A stretch of 64,000 nucleotides of DNA from Acestrorhynchus altus (GCA_034509495.1 CM067507.1:32553888-32617887), one strand, 5' to 3'; positions 1-10,019 are shown, counted from the stretch's first letter. The notes: generated from the letters alone by a model not told the origin. Numbers and translations are program-made.

Positions 1-287
1 CATCACCTTCGTTGTGGTGCCAGTATTTTCATGTTTTATAACTGAACCACTGCCTGTTAATTACTTATAAGACATTCATGAGATATTACTTCCACACAAC
101 GTTGCCCCACTCTGCCACTGCACTACACGTTTTTTAAGCAGGAGAGTGAGGATTAAATGCCATTGATTTGAGGACATTCCTGTCAGGGCACCATTCAGTG
201 GTCAGGAAGCTACAGAACATGACCCAGCCGTGAATGGACACACTGAAAGGCCTCTGACTGAGTCTGCAGCCTGGGACTCAAAACATG
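1..287. other. Single-copy stretch, nothing recognised
   Basis: Ordinary mixed-composition sequence. I see no coding signature, repeat family or RNA gene. Confidence 0.5.
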
Positions 288-372
<85 letters not shown>

Positions 373-391
373 TTCCTTCCTTCCTTCCTTC
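288..391. repeat. (CTTT)n / (CTTC)n microsatellite
   Basis: A nearly pure CTTT tetranucleotide run of about 20 units passes into CTTC units at its 3' end. All open frames here are repeat translations (poly Phe-Leu-Ser or Lys-Glu-Arg) and are not genes. Confidence 0.98.
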
Positions 392-439
392 TCTTTCACT
401 ACATACAGTCAAATATAAGAGAGAGAGAAATAAAGAGAA

Positions 440-444
<5 letters not shown>

Positions 445-486
<42 letters not shown>
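445..486. repeat. (GA)n microsatellite
   Basis: About 21 GA dinucleotides lie some 55 bases after the CTTT tract, separated by short purine-rich sequence. Confidence 0.97.
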
Positions 487-491
<5 letters not shown>

Positions 492-1731
492 TTCATAAGG
501 AATTTCTCATTGTTTCATTAGTAGAATTGAGGTGGAAGAAAGAAGTCAGTCTTGCACCCACACCCCTTCTCTCTGTCTGTCTCTGTCTCTCACTCTGTCT
601 CTTTTTATTGAGTCTGGCTAATCTTAACACCAATGAAAAAAATCCTCAAGCAGCTGCCCACAGACGTTTCACCCCAGTGCACATGCATACAATATCTCAC
701 TCCAAGACCACATTCCCATTCCCTCCTGCTCCCTCCTTTTCTCTCTCCCGCTCTCCCTCTCTCTCCGGTCTGGAAATGATAGGGTTTGGTGGTAGGGAGT
801 GGTGGCCGGCGCCAGAATCAACACAGGTTGTACTTCCTCTGGGAGTGTCACAGCAAATTGGTCCAGTGAAAGAAACGACTTGGCCAGTGGCGCCCAGGTC
901 TTTGCAGGACCCCCTGACTCAGGCCCAGCTCTCCGGGTGTAACCGGAGAGGGCTGGGGGACAGCCCTGTGAAAACACACAAATCCCGACCTGGAGTGGTA
1001 TGGGAAACTGACAGCCTCTAAACTGATTGACTTCCTGTGTAAACAGGCAGCTGGTGGGAGACTGTGTGTAAAGAAGTGTTTGCGGTTTCCTTCTGCTTAG
1101 TTGCACTCACACAGACCAAACTGACCAGAGACCACGGTCACATTACGGAAAGTGGCATATCATTCACAAAATGTGCTTAACTGTTACAGACTTTTCTGTA
1201 CTGCTTTAAATATGTGATAATGCATTTAAAGCATATCAAAGCTCTCATGCAAAAACGGTGTATCTCCAAAACACAAATATGAAAAAAATCCTTTAATGGG
1301 AGTAAAGTAAAAAGATTTTATTCCAGGTCGTTTTGGAGCATTTCTATTGGGCACGATGTGATGAACAACAGCCAGATTCAAATAACAATGAAACCTCAAA
1401 AATCACAGAATAGGAATTAGTTATCATGTCTCAGTCACTTGTCTGTGTGCATAAATTATCTAGCAAGATGCTGCTGTTTATGATCACTACCATCCACTGC
1501 ACTGTCCACTGTAGGTGGTAATGCCTTCCCAGATCCTAGAACACACATGACACTGTGCGGGAATAGTAAATGTCTGCACAATGGCATTATTGTGAAGAAC
1601 AAAATAGTAGAAAATGTAAACACACTCATAAGTTTCAAATGTCATACATTTAAGAAAATGATTTATATCAAATAGTTCCTGTAGACAATGTCCTGCAACT
1701 CTGTCTTAAGTGCTTAAAATGTTTTCTCCAC
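487..1731. other. Single-copy stretch with CT-rich patches
   Basis: Mostly unique sequence. Pyrimidine-rich patches lie at about 565-605 and 725-770. A small inverted repeat with 8-bp arms CTCTCCGG/CCGGAGAG lies at 929-950. A 164-codon open frame at 527-1021 starts in the CT-rich patch and has no recognisable domain, so I do not call it a gene. Bases 1348-1380 resemble 46526-46558 (about 29 of 33 identical). Confidence 0.45.
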
Positions 1732-1901
1732 TCCTGAAGGACCCCCTGTACATTTTGGTATATTTCTGCTCTATTACACCACCTTCAACTCAGGAAGGGC
1801 GTTTTAATTAGCTGATTAGCCAGAGCAGGTGTGTTGGGAGCAGGCTAAACATTAAAATGTGCAGGGCAGGGGGTCCTCATGGACCAGGTCTGGGAACTAC
1901 T
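1732..1901. mobile_element. Palindromic hAT-like MITE relic
   Basis: The left end reads CTGAAGGACCCCCTGTACATTTT and the right end ACATTAAAATGTGCAGGGCAGGGGGTCC, which are imperfect inverted repeats. The middle has the CACCTTCAACTCAGG and AATTAGCTGATTAGCC segments seen in palindromic fish MITEs of the TTTCTCAACCCTGGTCCTGG type. The same superfamily occurs here at 33562-33656, 43711-43815 and 62928-63118. The hAT assignment is from memory of the family and is less certain than the repeat call. Confidence 0.6.
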
Positions 1902-2584
1902 GATGTAGAAAAGCCTTTGCTGAGTGCAGGGCAATAAGTGTTTAAATCTGTGCTGATGGCAAATCTAATTTCAAATATATCCATTTCAGTCTACCTCAGT
2001 GTTTATGATTTAAGAAGGGGGATTTTAGTTTTCCCCTAAAGACGCGTGAGTGAGAAGAGTGTTCTTCCCGCTCACTCATCTCTAATGTAAATGTGGTTTC
2101 TTATGGAAGCGAAAGATGGCATCACTTAAAGAACCATGTGCATCTTTATTTGCACTTTCATTTTAAAAAACTTAAATGCAGGGTTTATGTGGCTTTCTAT
2201 CATTTCTATAATAATTAATAAGTTAAATATAATGTATTGTTCTGTCCTTTTAATCTTCATACCTATTATACACACAAAAAAAAAATAGTGCACAATAATT
2301 TGCGTTCAGAATCTCATTCAAAAAGATAAATTCCAGATAATTTCCAGTATATTAGAATCATACAGTACCGTCATTAAAACAAAAAGGCTTGGAATATGTT
2401 ACTTAAAATGTAACATATATTTTCTGCATTCTGTGATATTGTCTTATAAAACGTCCTTATATCTACAGTGTGACTATGGAGATGTTCTGTTATAGTTGTA
2501 ACATTATAGTTCCAAGAAGACAATGTGGTATTCATTCAAAATGTCACAAAAAATGTTTGCCTTTCAATAAAACACCCAAAAATA
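1902..2584. other. AT-rich single-copy stretch
   Basis: No repeat family or coding pattern was recognised. A short A-run lies near 2276-2286. Confidence 0.45.
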
Positions 2585-2604
2585 TAATAATAATAATAAT
2601 AAGA

Positions 2605-2646
<42 letters not shown>

Positions 2647-2679
2647 GTTATTGTTATTGTTATTGTTATTATTATTATA
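2585..2679. repeat. (TAA)n/(ATT)n/(GTTATT)n trinucleotide repeat
   Basis: A short TAA run switches to an ATT run of about 13 units, then to GTTATT units, then back to ATT. The 108-codon poly-Ile frame across it is repeat translation. Confidence 0.96.
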
Positions 2680-3589
2680 CAACTTGTAATATGGCTATGG
2701 TCTACACCATTTGAGAATATTATGAAGCCAGAACATCTTCAGCAAGATGTCAGTTCACATTTCAACTGTCCTGTATTTTATTTGGTGTCACTCTGACCTT
2801 AGCAAGCTGGCAACCTTAGGCATCACTCTTTCATTTCATCTGTTAGTAAGTGCTGTACATATGAGTATGGAGGTGTTTTGCATTATAAAACCTACTAATT
2901 AAAGCTCCCTTGATGTGCTCAATCAATGCAGTGTGGTTTCGCCGTTAGGTCTTTAATATACAGACTACCATGCATTATAGCAGAGCACAATAGCTGCATG
3001 AAGATAAAAGAAGGCAGTTTGTTTGAAATGCACGATCTAATCTTTCGTCCTGCTTATAGCTCTGTGGTCAAGATGATAAGGATGTCTTAAATATTCTTTA
3101 GATTTGCTTTGCCGATGGCCAGCACAACGACATCACAGGGAGGGCCCGCTGAAAGGAAGCTATGGGTAGAGAAGATACCTGATATGTATCATTACACACT
3201 TCACTTCAAACAGTGCTGGACACTGAATGACACCTTGTTTGAAGTTGCGATGTTTGATCGAGATGTATTTGATGCTTTTGGGGACGGGAGCTTGTGGTAA
3301 AGTGTGGTGTCTCGCTTTTGGCCAAGTTGTGGGACACTGATTGAAGTCTCTGCCCAATAGGTGTAGTAAACGCTGGGTGGGCTTAGAGGATTTACATACA
3401 CTCACGCGACACTTTATTAGGTACACTATTCTACTACCTACAAGGGGCTCTCAAAACAAACTCCGAAAACGTGATCTCTAGCGATGAAGAAAGAACTACA
3501 GTTAAGTCTTCTGAAGAATCCAGATAACTCGACTCCTACGTTACTACAAACAAGCAAAAATGAAATATGAAGTCATTTAATTTCCTTAA
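2680..3589. other. Single-copy stretch with a MITE-end-like motif
   Basis: Mostly unique. The motif CACTTTATTAGGTACAC at about 3409-3426 resembles the terminal motif of a common fish DNA transposon, but no second end is visible nearby. A 63-codon open frame at 3109-3300 is unrecognised and short enough to be chance. Confidence 0.35.
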
Positions 3590-3930
3590 TCTATATCTAA
3601 ACTAACCTTAACCTCCACCTTAATCTACACCCAAAACTAACCATATCCTAAAACTAATATGCACCTATACTTAAACCTTAATTCATCCTACATTTTAATA
3701 TACACCTAACATTAACCTACACCTTAAAGTACACCTAAACCTAATTTCAACATAACCCTAAACTACACTCTAATCTCCATTTTAACATAATCTTAACCTG
3801 ACTAATCCTCACCTTAACCTACAGCTAAACCTAACCTTAGTTTACCTTAATCTACACTTAAGACTAATCTTAACATTACATTAAATTTCACCTTAATTTA
3901 CACCTAAAGCTAGTCTTAACCAAACCTTAA
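3590..3930 (-). repeat. Degenerate telomere-like (CCTTAA/CCTAAA) tract
   Basis: About 340 bp consist almost entirely of variants of CTAACCTTAACC, CACCTTAATCTACACC and CACCTAAACC, i.e. TTAGGT/TTAAGG-like on the minus strand. No exact period is kept, so this is an old, diverged tandem array or an interstitial telomere-derived satellite. A 45-bp stretch of the same vocabulary recurs in the opposite orientation at 14083-14127. Confidence 0.75.
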
Positions 3931-5194
3931 GCTCATTAACAACAACAACAACAACAAAAAAACATGCAACCTATGTGGACATTTCTCTCTGAGATCAAGT
4001 TTAACAGCCATGTAATGGTCACAATCATATTGTTCTTGAACAGTCCAGCACAAGTGTTAAGGTCCCATATTTTGGATATTTTTGCTGAAATTTTTTGTGC
4101 CAAAAACAAAACAAAATTATGACCATTTTCCATTCCCTCTTTATCTCTAAGAAATAAAGAAATCATTTGTTGCTGTTTGTTACTTTTCAGACTGATTTGT
4201 GTACATGATCTGATTCTCTCCCTCCTTATAACGGCAAGCACACATAGAGGTTCGACATGAAGAGGAGGGGCTAACCTGCTGTAGGCTGGAGATGTGAATG
4301 TATGCTGGTTTTCATGACATCACAGAAACAAAGTTCAACAGTGTAGATTAGTTTGGATTGGGGAATAAACACTCTATGATCTCAAACTTTAACAGTACTT
4401 ACAATTGACTTGAAATTAAATAAAATGCAATACTATATAACACAACATTTATTTTACATTTTACATTTTAAAAGTTGATTTTACACTTTACGGAGCCTTT
4501 AAAATCTCTAATTATCATTTATAAAATGGTTACAGTTGGGTTTGTTTGTTGCATTGCCCACAAAAAGTGTCACAAGAGTTCACCAGCCGGATTTGAATGA
4601 AGAAAACATATAGAACAGGTATGCAAAGAATCTTGCGATCTAATCTTATTCTGTATCGTGCATATTTCAGTGCCAAATAGATCTGTGCAGCATATATCTG
4701 AAGTACAAGCAAACGTGGCTATCTGAACATTTCATCACCATTATCTTCTTTACAGAAACCGGCGATGAGAAAATAAGATGAAATCATATGGAAAAAAAAA
4801 TAACAAATGCAAAAACATGGCGAGACAAACGTGCAGAGGTGTTGAGAGGAAAGACTCTTTTCCTTCACACCTGGGATGAAGCAAGTCAGATACCGAGATG
4901 AGCTCAGCTCAGACAGACGCATTAAAGATAAGCCACTGCAATGTTCCCACGCATGCAAATCTGCTCAGACTTGCCAAATAGTGAGACATGACTTAACTTA
5001 AGACAAGTTTTTTTACCTAGTTGCAGAGTATATTTCTAGACTTTTCCATGACAATCTTAATAATAAATGAGCCAAAAGAGTTCTTATGAATAATTATGTA
5101 GAGGAGCCATCCTTGGGGCCCCAAAAAACCTTTAAGTTAACTTTTTTAGGGAGCACTTCAGAATTTTCAGAATCCGTTGCATCAAATTTATTTG
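3931..5194. other. AT-rich single-copy stretch
   Basis: Contains a small (CAA)n run at about 3939-3957. Open frames here are short and have no recognisable domain. No regulatory or RNA feature is supported. Confidence 0.45.
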
Positions 5195-5395
5195 AATGCG
5201 TTCACATTTACGCCATTTGGTAGACGTTCTTATCCAGAGTTACTTACAAATGTGCTCTGCTGTTCCGTTCACTAGTTTTTAGAGGATAGAATCCAGAGAT
5301 ACCTCAAGCACAGATTCTGTCAAATACAGATGTCAGAAAGGATACCCTGACCACACAAGACATAGTATAATTATATGCTTTAATGGGTTAATTAA
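5195..5395 (-). mobile_element. CR1/L2-group LINE 3' end remnant
   Basis: On the minus strand this ends in the widespread fish LINE/SINE tail of the type AAGT(A/C)ACTCTGGATAAGAACGTC. The block at 5281-5392 (GAATCCAGAGATACCTCAAG to TAGTATAATTATATGCTTTAATG) matches 40107-40230 in the longer minus-strand copy at 40095-40740. No coding sequence remains. Confidence 0.7.
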
Positions 5396-5843
5396 TGTAC
5401 GCTGTTAAAAATCTAACCTTAGTAGTCTGAGGACTAAAATAAATTAATATTGTAGATTGGGCAACATCAGTCATTCTGTAGATGATGGATGCAGATCTGT
5501 CTTTGACAGGTGACTGAAGTATCTTCAACCAATTCTGGAGTAAAAGTTTTATTATTTCAATGAAATAATGATTCTAGTGAAGATACCTTTCTAAAAACAA
5601 AACAAAACAAAACAGGTTGTGTAGAAGTACAAACACACCTTATGTAACTGCAGTGGAACTTCTGGGAGTACACCCAACATCTGTCAGCGTATGAACTGAA
5701 GCTTGTAAGCTTGTTCTTCTCTGCTGGATGCTCCTATTCTCATATACAATGATAAACCTTCAAAGTGAGAGCAGAGGAGGGCAGAACTGATGTTTTCTCA
5801 AACAAAATAAATGAAAGGCAAAATAAAATCAAGGAGTCAGTAA
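5396..5843. other. Single-copy stretch, nothing recognised
   Basis: AT-rich unique sequence with a short (AAAAC)n run at about 5596-5614. Nothing else is supported. Confidence 0.4.
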
Positions 5844-6040
5844 GTGAAGGTTAAGTCATTATACACTCATTGTATAAATGACAATGTGTGGGATGCTGTT
5901 GGAGGCTCTGTCAATAATCCACCCCCTACCGCACAATCTGCAGAACTAAGTGAGAACTTTCAAGATGCATGGGATGGATTATCACAGGACACCATTAGGA
6001 ACCTCTACAAGTCCTTTCGGAGACGCCGCACTGAGAGACA
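5844..6040 (+). pseudogene. Tc1/mariner transposase C-terminal fragment (subfamily A)
   Basis: The frame opening at 5844 encodes NVWDAVGG, then a variable region, then a segment with DTIRNLYKSFRRRRTERHE. This matches the end of Tc1-like transposases, where a (H/N)VWD motif follows the catalytic glutamate and the protein closes with a TIRNLxxSMPRR-type helix. Only the last 50-60 residues survive; the DNA-binding region and catalytic DDE residues are absent. The nucleotides around 5966-6010 (CACAGGACACCATTAGGAAC) recur on the minus strand near 39205-39230, so both come from one subfamily. Non-functional relic. Confidence 0.65.
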
Positions 6041-6135
6041 CGAATTCTGTATGTGTTCCAAATACCATTGCAATCTTTCTGGGCTCAACTGTTTGTGCAA
6101 CTATTTGTGTTGTGATGATGGATATATAATTTAAA

Positions 6136-6159
6136 TTATATATATATATATATATATAT
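6136..6159. repeat. (TA)n microsatellite
   Basis: About 12 TA units. It is followed by a short module (6158-6195) that reappears inverted next to the AT run at 13.7 kb. Confidence 0.95.
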
Positions 6160-6195
6160 GGATAAATAAGCAGGTAGACACTCAGTACTTTTGAC
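6158..6195 (-). repeat. Short dispersed module shared with 13706-13739
   Basis: The minus strand reads GTCAAAAGTACTGAGTGTCTAC, then CTGC, then TTATTTATCCAT. The plus strand at 13706-13739 has the same string with one substitution and without the four-base CTGC. In both places it sits beside a TA/AT microsatellite, so it may be the end of a MITE. Confidence 0.6.
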
Positions 6196-6200
6196 TTTTT

Positions 6201-6214
6201 GTGTGTGTGTGTGT

Positions 6215-6264
<50 letters not shown>
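6201..6264. repeat. (GT)n microsatellite
   Basis: About 32 GT units with one GTAT interruption. Confidence 0.98.
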
Positions 6265-6266
<2 letters not shown>

Positions 6267-6298
6267 GTAGTAAAACCACTATACATCTCAAATATCCT

Positions 6299-6550
6299 GC
6301 TGGAAATTGATAATCCAGATGTATGTATCAGTATTATCCCTTCTCAGGACCTTTAATCTGAAATTTGAAAACTAAAAAGAGCAAACAGCCCTTCTCATTT
6401 TCTTCAATAATCCACTGTCTGGGTCATCTTTGACATCATTAGCCCTACCCCCTCTCACCGGTCAGAGTCTGAATGCGGGTTGAATATGTATACGTGGACA
6501 GAGCAGTAAACATGTACTGGAAACTTCTTTGGCATTTAAACTGGGATTTA
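6299..6550 (+). mobile_element. R-A dispersed element, copy 1
   Basis: This segment aligns by eye with 9789-10019 (plus) and 50650-50910 (minus). Shared landmarks, in order, are GGAAATTGAT, TATTATCCCTTCTCAGGAC, CAAACAGCCCTTCTC, GGGTCA followed by GACATCATTAGCC, GTCAGAGTCTG, ACGTGGACAGAGCAG and TTTAAACTGGGATTT. There is no ORF, no tRNA-like promoter and no obvious terminal repeat, so I leave the class open. It lacks most of the 5' part kept in the 50-51 kb copy. Confidence 0.75.
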
Positions 6551-7308
6551 ATATCATGTATGTTGGCTACTCCGATGCAGAGATATGAAACTTTTAATAC
6601 ATGGACGCTTCACTGCAGGAATATCAAAAAACTCATGGTTCATTGAAATGTTGCTGGCTTTCAAAAGCCTTCATTATTCAGTCACTGGGGAAGAGATAAA
6701 CAGCCATGACCCCCAATAAATCCTCACCCTCATGGATACCACGTTAGGGAAAGCCTGTAGCATTTTTAAATGATGTCAAGACCCAACATTTATTTCATTT
6801 TTCCAGTAGACGCTTTGTCTGATTTTTGTTGATTTATAACTGCAGCCAATTAGATGTCCTTCCAACTTTCTACTAGGAGGACCTTCTCACTTTCACATAT
6901 AACGGACAATGCTTGCTGTCTAACATCTGCAAAGACACTTTGACAGTATTATTGGGGAAAAGCACAAGGCCATAGAGGAAGTCAACATGTTGGGAGACGT
7001 AAAGCAAGGCCAATGGACGGAGGCCTGCTCTGCATAATACACCTCCATTTGTCCTTAAAAATAGCAGTGGCACATTTCAGTGGAAATGTAATATACAAGC
7101 AGAGAGCTTTTCCTGTCTTCCAGGCAGGGCCTGCTCTCCGTGGCTCCTCAGCCGGCTTCAAAGAGCAGGTATCCCACAAGGCCCCGGGGGACCCATGATT
7201 GAAAGCTTCGGAGGATGGACTGACTGCCAAAATCTTATAAAGAATGTAACAGAAGATACATACATTATTCAGATTAAATTTTAATGCCCACAGTACATCC
7301 ACACACAG
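6551..7308. other. Single-copy stretch, candidate conserved non-coding sequence
   Basis: Mixed-complexity unique sequence with no repeats. The block at about 6870-7230 is richer in G+C than its surroundings and lacks microsatellites. Overlapping short open frames on both strands show no domain. Whether it is conserved cannot be judged from one sequence. Confidence 0.3.
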
Positions 7309-7330
7309 GGGTGGTGGTGGTGGTGGTGGG
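7309..7330. repeat. (GGT)n short repeat
   Basis: About seven GGT/GTG units. Confidence 0.9.
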
Positions 7331-8794
7331 GAGAGGTTCAAGAAAGAAACAGCAGAAAGAGATGTTATTGGACAATTTCATGGCCCTTGTTAGGCTGTAA
7401 GGAATTACCAAAAATCTGTTGGCATATAAACGGCCATTAAGTGCTGTCAGGTTTCCTTCCCTGTTTTTCTTTTAAATATGGAAATCAGGGGACGAGGCAG
7501 AGATGAGAGGATGTGAGGGCCTCGCCGAGTCCAAAGGTGTGCCGACACAGTTCTGAATGACTTTCTAGTCCTGCTGTCAGATAGCAGAGGGGGGAAAAAT
7601 TCTGCCTTATTTGAATGGATTTCATTTCTATAGATTAGGTGTGACAACTTCAAATATTGGGCAAATCTCAGGCGTAAAAAGGCTTGAGCGATTTGCCCTC
7701 CACTGGGAGGTTTCCAGATGTCAGAGCACCAAGCGATTAGCATGGCACACACATTAAGAGGAGGAGAGAGTGGCTGGTCCCCTGCGGGCCCGGCCGACCC
7801 TGCACTCCAATCCGCTCTCCACTGGCCTGGAAAATCAGTTTTTCCCCCCGCAAGAACGTCAGGCCATCTCGAGAATGTCTTCACATAATCAACTGATATC
7901 AAACCTGTGGAATGATTAACTCACAGCACTTCTTAGCTCTTCTCTTAACATCAAGGACCCAAGAGCAGGGCATATTGTCCAACTTGCTGTACACTACAGG
8001 TTTGAAGAGTCTCCAGTGGGTAAATAATCCTGTACATCTCTCCCTGGGATGCGGAATGTCATGTCAGAACATCTTTCCCAGCGATCCTTGGATTGAAGGG
8101 AATAATTGCTGTACATCATGGATTAGGCATGTACGCGTGCCTCTTACGACCTCATCAGCGTCACAGGTGAGGCCGTGTGAAATGAATTTATCATCAGCTT
8201 TAAAGCTTTCTCTGGCAGGCTGTCTTAAAAGTCAGCCCAGGTCCACGGTGTGAGGGGCAGCTTCCCTGCTGCTGTGCCCCTCTGCAGCCCAGCAGGTCTG
8301 AGGATTAAATTTAGGGTTCCTGTCAGAGTCTGTGACAGGCTTTAAAGGAAGAGCAGGGCTTTTCTCCTCTTTAACTCTTGATATTATTCCCAGGGGGATC
8401 TGAGTTGTGGCTCTCTATTAGTAAGTGTGCAGTGAAGCTCCAGCTCCAGCTCTACTGATATGGTCTAATGCTCTTACTCCTATTTGGTCTTTATGGAGCT
8501 GGGCTGGGGTCGATTTTCTTCGCCGGAGTTGCCACTCAACGTCTAGAGAGTCAGGGGGCTGGCACAGTCAGGGGTATTGCACTTGTCAGGATATCCTCTT
8601 ACAGATGGCTGCATGACAGTTCATCCACGCTTGGAGAAGGATCAGGTTGAGATTACTTAACCAGGCTCATGATAGCTTTTGTTAGTGTTTTAAAGAAACA
8701 GAAAAAAAAAATAATAAAAACTTTCGTTTTACACGACAAGTTAAAACAGGGTTCCTTAATTAGAGTAAATAAGTAAGTAATAACACTTTTTTAA
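7331..8794. other. Long non-repetitive block, candidate conserved non-coding region
   Basis: About 1.4 kb without any microsatellite or transposon signature, which is unusual here. A 151-codon minus-strand frame (7447-7902) and a 113-codon plus-strand frame (7912-8253) lie in it. Neither has a recognisable domain, and I see no convincing splice-site pair, so I do not call them exons. The sequence contains AGGTGTGACAAC (T-box-like) near 7639 and several ATTA/TTTAT cores. These short motifs are weak evidence. Confidence 0.3.
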
Positions 8795-9060
8795 CACCCT
8801 GTGTTGTACAAAGTGCACATCCTCCACATTTAACCCATCTTCACACAGTAATACACACTAGTGAATTCACACACCAGGGGGCAGTGAGCACACGTGCCCA
8901 GAGTGGTGGGCAGCCCTATCCACAGCACCAGGGAAGCAGCTGGCGAGTTCAGTGCCTTGCTCAATGGCACTTCAGTCATGTCCTGCCAGTTTAGGCATTT
9001 GAACTGGCGACCTTCCAGTTACAAGGCTGGTTCTCTAACCACCAGACCACTGCTGCTCCC
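8795..9060 (-). mobile_element. tRNA-derived SINE (V-SINE-like), copy 1
   Basis: On the minus strand the element starts with a tRNA-like head: GGTCTGGTGGTTAGAGAACC (A box) then GGTCGCCAGTTCAAATGCC (B box region). A conserved body follows: GACTGAAGTGCCATTGAGC, GGATAGGGCTGCCCACC, GTGCTCACTGCCCCCTGG, then GGTTAAATGTGGAGGATGTGC. This head plus conserved centre is the known arrangement of fish V-SINE-type elements; the exact family name is from memory. The B box is decayed from the GGTTCGAATCC consensus, so Pol III activity is unlikely. Copies 2 and 3 are at 32120-32391 and 48526-48721. Confidence 0.85.
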
Positions 9061-9126
9061 AAAATGGTACTATATATAAAACCATGACATCTGAAAGTAC
9101 CTTTTGAATGTAAAATGGTTCTTCAT

Positions 9127-9171
9127 GTTCAAGCGGTTCTGTACATCTGTGATGTACAGAACCGCTTGAAC
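9127..9171. repeat. Perfect 21-bp inverted repeat with 3-nt loop
   Basis: Arms 9127-9147 and 9151-9171 are exact reverse complements (GTTCAAGCGGTTCTGTACAT plus C, and its complement) around the loop TGT. It could extrude as a hairpin or be the centre of a palindromic MITE. The flanks beyond one more base pair do not continue the stem. Confidence 0.9.
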
Positions 9172-9309
9172 AAAAACAGTTTTTAAAGGAATATTTGACC
9201 TTTGAACCCAATTTTGTGGGACGTTTTTGTTTTTTGGCGTACTTTTATTCACCAAAAAATTAGAAAATGATTTATAGGAGACCGTCACACATGGTAGATA
9301 TTGTTATTT

Positions 9310-9430
9310 TATACCTCCTGTTGGAAATTGATCATCGTGTTTTTGAGGTGAAAATGTAATAATGTTTATTTGTAATGATTGGATTGACAAGAATATTTAT
9401 AATAATATGTTCTTCAAAATACTAGACAGT
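9310..9430 (+). mobile_element. R-A dispersed element, copy 2, 5' part
   Basis: GTTGGAAATTGATCATCGTG, GTTTTTGAGGTGAAAATG and GGATTGACAAGAATATTTA match the reverse complement of 50935-51055 and the plus strand at 35155-35262. The element is then interrupted by an RTE-like 3' tail and resumes at about 9680, ending at 10019. Confidence 0.7.
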
Positions 9431-9489
9431 GGTGTACAGTGGGTGTGAGTATGTTAACAAACTACAGTGGGTGTAGTTTTTGCACTTCT

Positions 9490-9640
9490 GGTTTCGGTTC
9501 CAAGCCTGGATAAATGGTGAGGGTTGTGTCAGGAAGGGCATCCGGCATAAAATTTGTGCCAAAACTATAATGTGGATCATAAATATGACGATTCGCTGCG
9601 GCGACCCCTAAAGGGAGCAGCTGAAAGAAGAAGAAGAAGG
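9490..9640 (+). mobile_element. RTE-type LINE 3' tail inserted in R-A
   Basis: GGAAGGGCATCCGGCATAAAA, TTCGCTGCGGCGACCCCTAA and GGGAGCAGCTGAAAGAAGAA followed by (GAA)n form the typical 3' end of a fish RTE-clade LINE or a SINE that borrowed it. The relic at 38487-38832 ends in a related string (CCGCTGTGGAGAGCCCTAA). Only the 3' tail is present, as expected of a 5'-truncated retrotransposition. Confidence 0.8.
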
Positions 9641-9701
9641 TCCAAAAACAAGCAAACAAAAAAATCGGTCCTTAATTATTAGTTATTTATGTTTGCATCA
9701 A

Positions 9702-9789
<88 letters not shown>
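9702..9789. repeat. (ATT)n microsatellite
   Basis: About 29 ATT units with one GTT. It sits where the other R-A copies carry a short GTATTATCCC, so it probably grew from that seed. The poly-Leu frame across it is not a gene. Confidence 0.97.
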
Positions 9790-9790
<1 letters not shown>

Positions 9791-10019
9791 CTTCTCTGGA
9801 CTTTTATTCTGAAATGTGAACACTGTGTCAGCAAAGAAAGAGAACAAACAGCCCTTCTCTTCTCCTTTTCCTCTACAACCCAATATCTGGGTCAGTGACA
9901 TCATTAGCCGTGCCCCACTTTCTGATCAGTCAGAGTCTGTACGCAGGTTGAGCCTGTACACGTGGACAGAGCAGAAAACGTGCACTGGACGATCCTTTGG
10001 TATTTAAACTGGGATTTGA
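9790..10019 (+). mobile_element. R-A dispersed element, copy 2, 3' part
   Basis: CCTTCTCTGGACTTTTATTC, CAAACAGCCCTTCTC, GACATCATTAGCCGTGCCCC, CAGTCAGAGTCTG, CACGTGGACAGAGCAG and TTTAAACTGGGATTT follow in the same order as in copies 1 and 3. It is colinear with copy 3 once the microsatellite and the RTE tail are removed. Confidence 0.8.

Noticed and set aside
202..521. Several Lys/Glu- or Phe/Leu/Ser-rich open frames
   Set aside because: They are translations of the (CTTT)n and (GA)n microsatellites on both strands.
3109..3300. 63-codon plus-strand frame as a small gene
   Set aside because: It is short, unrecognised, and within chance expectation for a window this size.
9001..9060. A tRNA gene on the minus strand
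   Set aside because: A- and B-box-like sequences are present but the cloverleaf is not, and the sequence continues into a SINE body found again at 32 kb and 48 kb.
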